DNA of 64,000 bases, taken from contig CP137327.1 of the NCBI GenBank assembly GCA_033182465.1, positions 930,001 to 994,000 on the forward strand, written 5' to 3'. The notes beneath the pieces are model-generated. The model was not told where the DNA came from and searched no databases. It saw nothing but the letters and a program-made list of their open reading frames with translations. How positions within the stretch are numbered: the first letter of the stretch is position 1; the number at the start of each line of letters is the position of its first letter. Positions 56,967-64,000 of the stretch are shown piece by piece. Origin of the DNA: Sanghuangporus weigelae. Its lineage: Eukaryota > Basidiomycota > Agaricomycetes > Hymenochaetales > Hymenochaetaceae. The translations under genes and the position numbers were made by a program.

Positions 56967-59577
56967 TCAAACGTCCGAGAAGGAATACATTGAACTCTCC
57001 AGTCCAGCTTTACTCACGCGGCGCATAGGCTGCAACGTATTCTCATCAACAGGTGCACGGCGGGCATGTCGATACCGCCCCGAGGCGTCCTTGATCTCCA
57101 CTTCCTGCCCTGCATCACCAACACGTGCAACAGCGTTCGGCCCAAATCCACCGGCAGATAGCTGTCCTGGAGCAACCATCTCAGTGTTCTGCGCTACAAG
57201 CGGAGGAAGGCTTTCTCGGAGGTTGGCGTTACGCCGTACACCGGGAGTGTACCCGAAGTTACTTGTCTTCGCTCCGCTATGCAGTAAAGTGTTGCTTCCG
57301 TCTCTCGTGTCGACTGCAGACGAAGGGTTGACGACTCCGACAGACTTCCCGCCTAATTCTTGTTCCTCGAACGTCATGAGCTCGGAGACAAATCCGATAT
57401 TTGGGGAGATGCCTTTCCGCCGCTCAGTCACGAATGCGTAGGCTCGTGACAGTGTCCAATGGTTCGCATGTATGAGATACGCGATGACTGCTGTGACTGA
57501 ACGTGATTTCCCAGCTTTACAGTGAACGTATGTAGGTGCCGAATGTAATCGAGCGTCATCTTAAGGGAAGTGCTGTGAGCTTAATATAAGAATATGCAGA
57601 CAAAACAAGAAACCTACCGAGAGCCTCACAAGCTTCCCGCACACTTCGCGCAACATTCTCCTCTTCCACAATATCCCGCATCGGTATACGAGTATATCGC
57701 TCAAACTTCTCCCGTAACCTCAGGCCTTGATCATCATCGCACTCTATAGCAATATTTAGAATGCGTTTTACTCCTAACGACAGTAACTCCTCCACATGTT
57801 CTGGAGAGGCAGGTTCCGGACCTAAGTACAAGAAATTCGGTAGGATCGTGGAGATGGTGAACGATGGTAATGGGTCTTCTGTTGATGGTGGCTGGTCGTA
57901 GTCAGGTCGAGCCGTTACAGGAGATGAAGAGATACCACCGCCCATAGGCGTGATAGGGGAATGAGGAACGAAAGAATCAGGATGAGGGACATTGGGTGAA
58001 AGGCATTCCGTTGAACCATTCATGCTCGGTGGGGACAAGCTTCTAGGAAGCCCATTTTTAGAGCCGAGGAACGAAGAAGGTGATCGGAGAGAAGAAGACG
58101 AGGATTGCCTGCTCATCGACACCGGCGCAGCCAACGTGTTCGATTTAATGGGCATAGTCCGCACCGTTAGCTTCGGAATTAAACGTTCTGCAGAGGACGT
58201 GTCGAGCCGTCGAAGGTTAGGTATGCTGCACTTTCGAGGCTTAGCTTGATGAGGGAAGCTGCATGTAGAGGGCGATGGCGAGGGAGTAAGGTCGCATAAC
58301 ATATTGTGGTTGGAGGAAGAGACGAGGGGTCCAGGAGAGGTCGATGGTGGTTCAATTTGAGGCATCAGTTTTGAGCGCGCAGCCGTCTGAGTGTCCAATT
58401 GAAATAGGCCGCCTTTACCCTTGAGATGTGACCCGTCGCTTATGCGTGTGTCTGCCCCCGAATCGGATCCCTGGTCCTCTTCCCCGGCAATGATGTAGCG
58501 ATGGGACTGTGGGTGGGTACGCACTGCGCTTATTCCTCCTTTGAGGGAAAAGACGGCTGCATTGCCAATAAGGGGCTGCAAGAGTGATAATATAGCCCAG
58601 GATGGGACCTGAAGGGAATCTCGATTGTCTTCGTCCATCTCGTCATCATAGACCACGACGTCCGGACTCCAAGGCCCGACGCGTCGGATCCAGTCGTCCC
58701 AGCTGCGCTTGCCGCCATCGGTGGTGATGTAGGTGCGAAGCGCCTCGAGCGACGGGAGACCGGACCCAGGCTTCTTGCAGCGCCTCAGAATGAGGGAGGG
58801 AATGGCTATGTTGAGGCTGTGCTGGATCCGGCAAGACAAATATGATGCGAGGGGCCGGGTGTCAATTAGCAAGGGCCGATGTGATGAACCAAGTCGACTC
58901 AACAACCCGTCGGCGTCGATGGCCTGAACGGGTGGGGAGGCCAAGGAAACGGCGCTACCCGACGCGCTTGGCATCGACTCACCGACGGGAGGTGAGCGCC
59001 GTACGAACGACGAGACTGGCGTCTTCATCGTGTCCGCGGTATTGATATTACCAATAAAGCGAGCACTAGAAGGTGTCTCGAGTGTGCGCAACTCCGATGT
59101 CGGCGTATAGTACACACTGAGAGCCGGCGAGGGCGCAGACGAGTCGGTAAGGGCGGGACTCTCCGAACGATGCCCTTCAAACACCGCCTCGCCGTTACCA
59201 GGGCTGTCAGAATCTCTACGCCCAGACCGCAGCGGTCGCAGACGCAGGTTTTTGTGCACATTTCTTCGCAAATTTTCAAGTTTCTCGAGATTTTTTGACA
59301 TGTCGTCTGAGTATTCAGAGTCTGAATCTATACTGAGAGCATCATGGAGCGGCGAACTTGACGCCGAAGACGGGGACGGGGAGCTCCTATCCGTATCCCT
59401 ACCAATGCCCTGTGCCACAGCGTCCGCCACGCCATTGAGCGGGATGTCGACGACTGGGGAAGAATCTGTGTCGATAGTAATTGACTTGAGAGCCGTACTT
59501 CTGAGACCGTCGACACCAATACTGAGCTTTGGACGAACGCGGCGTCGCGGCTCGTTGGTTGAGTTGCCGTTCATCAT
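56967..59577 (-). CDS. Dual-specificity (MAP kinase) phosphatase with rhodanese-like domain
   Basis: Predicted to dephosphorylate Thr/Tyr of MAP kinases. Exons 59577-57618 and 57559-56967 give 850 residues. A disordered N-terminus is followed by a rhodanese/CH2-like domain (about 220-370: SHRPLLIDTRPLASYLSCRI, then ILRRCKKPG, a basic MAPK-docking-like motif). The position where a rhodanese would have its Cys reads VVVYDDEMDE, so this domain is inactive, as in MKPs. A long Ser/Pro linker precedes the phosphatase domain (FLYLGPEPASPEHVEELLSL, general acid in IPMRD, P-loop VHCKAGKSRSVTAVIAYLI with the CX5R motif). The C-terminal ~150 residues are low-complexity. The intron sits just before the catalytic loop. 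It is divergent from EMC7. Confidence 0.9.
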
Positions 59578-59861
59578 TATGATGCCGCGCCAAACACGTC
59601 AAACACAGGCCAGGCCCTCTGAACAGGTCGCGAACAATGGGAAATGCCAGCTCGTCGATGTCGCCGCCGTCGTGTATGTCGATGGTGACCAGGGGTAGTC
59701 GAGTACCAGTAGCAAAAAGACTTGCCATAATATTATTTTAATTTCATTTCCATTATCATCCATGCCTTCTTTTGGTCATCATGATCGACGCTAGACGCCA
59801 TCGTGGACACTGCACAGCACAGACTTGGACGTGAACGTCGACGTCGATGAAGGGAGCAATC
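59578..59861. promoter_or_regulatory. Shared divergent promoter of MKP-like gene and EMC7
   Basis: A 284-bp gap between opposite start codons. No clear core promoter motif is seen. Confidence 0.5.
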
Positions 59862-60989
59862 ATGTTTCGTTCAGTGCTCGCGAGTTTCTTGGTCGCTGTG
59901 TTGTGAGTAAGATTTGCCCAAAGCTGAAACAGCGCCGGCTCGACCTTTCCTAACATGCTACCAGGACTTTCCAGATTGCCGACGCGTCCGCATTGGAGGG
60001 GCGTGTAAAGTACAATGATATATGTCCAGGTGCGAACAAAAGCTTTCCATGAGCTGGAAAAGCTTTACATAACGATTTTGTTGCTCTCAGACTACGCAGC
60101 GTTAGGGCATTCGAAAATCATACTTGACGATGGGCGATATTACGGCAGCATCCGACGAGACGGCTCGTTCTCTATGTGAGTTTGTCGAATCCGGTACTGT
60201 CGACTTGTTCTAAAGCTTGTTTACTAGTCCCGACGTGAGCAATGGGTCATACATACTTACCGTAGTCTCGCACGACTACGCGTTTGATTCTGTTCGTCTC
60301 TCTTTATCTTCACCATACCTTCAGGCTCATTTCTTCCAGCTTCGTGTTGATGTATACCCTTCCGGCGAGAGTTTTCCAGACGTACGACCATACATACCCG
60401 GAACTCCACATAACCCACCATCAACGGTCTCCCTGCAATACCCTATTGTGCTCACACCACGTCAAAAGGCGAATTACTTCGTCGAAATGCAATCATTCAA
60501 CGCCTTAGGAATGCTTCGAAACCCAATGACCCTAATGATGCTCGTGACGGCCATACTCGTATTCGGCATGCCCTACCTAATCGTGAGTCGTCTCCAGAGT
60601 CTTCAAGCGACAGATCCCATTATCCAACTACTTAACTCCCTCTCAAACTCGCAGAAATCGCTGGACCCTGATATCGCAAAGGAGCTAAATGAACGGCAGG
60701 CACGTATGGTCGGCATACAAAGCGCTATGCAGTCCGGTGATATTCGCAGCGGGTATGTCTGAACATTTTCATTCATAAAAGGCTGTATAGGCTGTATGGT
60801 TCCAGTCCGAGCCTATCATCATCTTTCATTGCCGCGTCGGAGGTTGTTACTGACCATCTGTGTTTAAACAGAATTTCTTCTCTGCTTGCTGAACCCGAGT
60901 CTGATTCGTCCAGTGCTCAGTCCGGCCCGAAGCCGAGCTCTGGTTCTTCTAGAGCTAGGGGAGGAGGTAAAGGAGGTCGTAGACGATAG
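59862..60989 (+). CDS. EMC7: ER membrane protein complex subunit 7
   Basis: Lumenal beta-sandwich subunit of the ER membrane insertase EMC, which inserts tail-anchored and multipass proteins. Exons 59862-59902, 59965-60029, 60091-60175, 60228-60752 and 60872-60989 give 277 residues. A signal peptide MFRSVLASFLVAVLTFQIADA is followed by the carbohydrate-binding-like sandwich (ALEGRVKYNDICPDYAALGH, GSFSIPDVSNGSYILTVVSH, RLSLSSPYLQAHFFQLRVDV). Next come ANYFVEMQSFNALGMLRNPM and a transmembrane helix (LMMLVTAILVFGMPYLIVS). The cytosolic Ser/Gly/Arg tail ends GGRRR. Length, topology and order fit the family. Gene and boundaries are well supported. Confidence 0.95.
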
Positions 60990-61950
60990 AGAGAGTAATC
61001 ATCTCGTTCAATTGCTTTCGTCGTTCCAGTCCGTCTAGACGTGTGACCTCAGCCCAAACTTAGAAGGAACATCCAACGTAGACTTTTCGAATCTAATCCG
61101 TTATTTCTGCAGATGAAAATAAATAGCTTTCTAGAAAACTCTACAAGGTTATCCTCCTTGAAATTGAATAGCAACGAAGGTATCCATAAAGCCTGACCTT
61201 CTTCTCTTTCAGAATCATATCCTATGTGAACGCCGCATCTGCTGGCGAAACCGGAGCGGTCCTGTACTCACGTGAGGATTGCGAAAATTATTTAAACTGA
61301 AAAGTCCACACTCATCCCCACATGATCAAATCAGCGAATTCATCCCAATCTTCTTCCAATCAGACCGACGGAGCGAACGTGTTTTTGGCTCGAAGGCATA
61401 AGAAAAGTGGATAAAACGTTCTTCCTCCTTAGAGGTAATGCTCCACTAATGCTCCTCGCGTTTTTTTTTGCCATTTCCATGCGGGGAACTGGGGAAAGTG
61501 AGGTTCCTGACTTGCTGGCTTTGCGGACGAATCAAATGACACAGCTGACTCGTTTAGTCTACTGATACCGAGAGACCGCCATTCGTTCCTTACTGGATGC
61601 ACTAGATATACATTGCTTACCGATCCTAAATTCAACATTCTTCTACTGTGCTTCTTCCCTAAACGGTTCTGGAGACGGCTCATGTGTCAGTCGTACGTAG
61701 AAGCTTTTGAGTGGATAGGCACTTTAAATACGATGGGGGTGCTTGGGATAGTGCTCGTCTGTGCTCCCCTTTCTCGTTCTCCTCTGCTGGCGCTGGCACT
61801 TTAAGTAAAGGAAAGGACCTCCTCCCGAAAATTTCGATGTGTCTCTGATACTTCAGCTCTTGATCTTCTCGAGTCAATGCATACGCCTTCCCCTCCTCGT
61901 TATCCCAACCTAACGCAAAACGCCAACAGCAGCAATTGCAGCAAAAAATC
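60990..61950. other. Intergenic, upstream of MFS gene
   Basis: About 960 bp with no supported gene. A palindrome CTCACGTGAG (CACGTG at 61269-61274) lies about 680 bp before the MFS start. Confidence 0.5.
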
Positions 61951-64000
61951 ATGGGCCTCGGAATTCTCGAAGACACTCACCTCGAGCACGTCCCGGGGAC
62001 GACTCTCTTCAGAGACGACCCGAACGCAGTCGCCGAGGACCTCTATCAAGGCATCGACTTGCAGTCTCTCAAGCACGCGAAGGGCAAGAACTCGCACATC
62101 GTGCTCGTCCCGCAACCCTCGGATGACCCCGACGACCCGCTTAATTGGTCCCGGGCGAAGAAACATACGGTATTTTTTGTCTTGTAGGTTTTTCTTTTTT
62201 CACATTTTTGGTGAATTCTTTATTTTGTTGCGGATGGCATGTTTATTTGGCTTTCGTTTTACCAGGGTATATGGAAGTAAGCTCCTCTACAGCATGTCTC
62301 TTAGTCCCAACTCAACTCTTATCGACTGACACACTCAGCCGTCGTAGTCGGAGTTCTCGTTCGTACCTCCTTCTTTCTATCCTTCAGTCCGTTAACTCAA
62401 GTATCTCCGTACGATAACAACATCACAGGGGCCCCTCGTCTCCGCGCATATAGTCACTATGGCGGCGGAGTTCGACCGTTCTGTGCAGGCTATCTCGCGC
62501 GCTCTAGGCTCAGCGCTCGTCCTGTCCCTTGCATTCGCTACTATTTTTTGGTCCGTTTCCAGTATCAAGCTGGGAAAGCGGCCCGTAAGTCTCCATTTTC
62601 CTGTTTCCTAGAAAGGTTTTCTTGGATCCTCCGGGTCTAAGCTAGGCCTTCTTTCAATTTTGGGTTTGCTGAATTGATTCTTGCGGGCAGGTCTTCCTGG
62701 CCAGTACCCTCTTGATGTTCGCTGGTTCGATGGTTGCTTCCTACAGTTAGTGATCCCGCTTTGGATAATTATTTTATTTTGATACTGATGCTCTGGGTTT
62801 GTATCTCATCAGCGAAGAATTATAACATGTTACTCGGTAAATTCTATCAACCTGAGAGCACCCTAAATCCACCTAACACTCGACAAGGTTCGCGAATCCT
62901 GCAAGGAATAGGGCAAGCTGTCCTTGAATTCCTCGTCGGGTATGTCACCCTACTTCACATCACATCGGTATCAATGTAACTCACACCACGCATTCCTTGT
63001 GTCAGGTCTTCTATCTCTGATATATACTTTTTACATGAGGTGAGGGTATTTATATAAGAGAAGTTCACGGAGATTATAATTTTGCACTTGCAACAGCGTG
63101 GTATCCCGGTAGCTTTGTGTATGGTCTTCTATTCTTTTTGGATTACTTTGACACTGACAGCCGATATTTAGGGAATCTCGCGCTGCTTAATGGGATCAAC
63201 ATCACACCGTGAGTCTGAATTACACGATTCGTGTACATGTTCTTCAGTTGGCTTAACACGTACATACAGTCCGATCGCTGGGCAAGTCATCATTCACAAA
63301 GGCTGGCGCTATGCTTTCAAGATGTTCTCCATCTCAGCCGGTCTTCTCTTCATTTTACAATTCTTCCTCGGCACGTCTTCGATCCGCAAAACAACTATTA
63401 AATTGACAATTCTTCTCATTCTGCTTCCCTTGTATAGTACCCGAGACGACTTATCACCGCGAGGTCCTTCCTAACCTCAGCAGAACACAGACAGGTTCCA
63501 TGGAAAAAGGAAGTACAGAGAAAGTTGGCTCTGAAAAACGCGTCGAGGAAGCTCGCGAAGACGTCATCAGCGTTCCGCGTAAGAAGACTTATCTCGAGGA
63601 ATTGTCAGTTTACAATGGAGTTTACCCGACGAAGGCATCTGTACCGGCTTTGCTTGTCCGACCTTTTATCTCGTGTTTGACGCCGGTGTCTCTGTGGGCG
63701 GATTTAATCTATGGTGTGGCTATTACATGGCTTGTGTTGATTGCGACGAGCGTCGCGCAGTTGTTCTCCGCTCCTCGTGAGTTGTTCGACTTGGCCGGGT
63801 TTGAAAGTGTGCGGGCTAACAGTTTGCCAGCATATAACTTTGAGACGGATGAGATCGGCTTGACGTACAGTAAGTGAATTACAATTCCCCATATTCCAAA
63901 TACTCAACAATCATAATGCCTCTAATAGTGTCTCCATTCATCTGTGCCTGCCTCGCCGCACTCCTCTGCGGACCCTTGACCGACTACGTCGCCAAGCGTT
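61951..64000 (+). CDS. MFS transporter, fungal DHA1-like (partial, cut by window end)
   Basis: Predicted proton antiporter or exporter of the major facilitator superfamily; the substrate is unknown. The start MGLGILEDTHLEHVPGT and the following DDPDDPLNWSRAKKH are typical of fungal DHA1-like proteins. Multiple exons encode hydrophobic helices: ISRALGSALVLSLAFATIFW, GKRPVFLASTLLMFAGSM (inter-helix RPV loop), GIGQAVLEFLVGSSISDIYFL-like sequence, HERGIPVAL, ITPIAGQVIIHKGWRYAFK, then VPETTYHRE. A cytosolic loop follows (MEKGSTEKVGSEKRVEEARE), then VRPFISCLTPVSLWADLIYG and FICACLAALLCGPLTDYVAK at the edge. Introns are numerous and boundaries approximate. The C-terminal half of the second bundle lies beyond 64000. 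Confidence 0.88.

Noticed and set aside
5592-61274. Window-wide E-box network (CACGTG in seven gaps)
   Set aside because: That count is close to chance for an intergenic total of roughly 18 kb; only the duplicated MATE pair and the extended palindrome are kept.

Overview
This window reads as nuclear DNA of a mushroom-forming basidiomycete (Agaricomycetes). Genes are dense, and most are cut by introns of about 45-70 nt with GT...AG ends and CTNAC-like branch sites. The proteins are typical fungal housekeeping families, mixed with agaricomycete-style families: a 4-TM/WD40 fusion, intronless F-box/LRR proteins and a basidiomycete HMG-box regulator. No tRNA, rRNA, CRISPR, provirus or intact transposase was seen.

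Left part (1-19 kb). A membrane-anchored WD40-type gene (130-4627) is followed by a ~390-bp TA-flanked inverted-repeat element (MITE, 5172-5563). Next come two tandem MATE-family transporter genes (5711-7630 and 8971-10872), duplicated together with parts of their promoters and 3' flanks. They are followed by choline-phosphate cytidylyltransferase (11560-13328) and a 1205-residue coiled-coil protein (14394-18415).

Middle part (19-41 kb). On the minus strand are a peroxisomal-type Lon protease and TFIIE beta. TFIIE beta is head-to-head with PAN3, and PAN3 is followed in the same direction by a Cid1-like non-canonical nucleotidyltransferase with a long disordered tail. Two related intronless F-box/LRR genes in opposite orientation bracket importin-beta (minus) and LSM7 (plus), which share a divergent promoter. 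Importin-beta carries an exact 33-bp in-frame tandem duplication.

Right part (41-64 kb). This holds N-acetylglucosamine-6-phosphate deacetylase, an HMG-box transcription factor with a split box and a ~3-kb gene-free upstream region, dihydroxyacetone kinase, a membrane-anchored amidohydrolase, a MAP-kinase-phosphatase-like protein, EMC7, and an MFS transporter cut by the right edge.

No operon-like pathway is visible. The most suggestive functional neighbourhood is RNA-tail metabolism: PAN3 (poly(A) removal) directly followed by a Cid1-like tail-adding enzyme, with LSM7 about 7 kb further on. Exon boundaries for most genes were worked out by hand from splice signals and reading phase. Those for the WD40 gene, PAN3, the Cid1-like gene, the amidohydrolase and the MFS gene are approximate.
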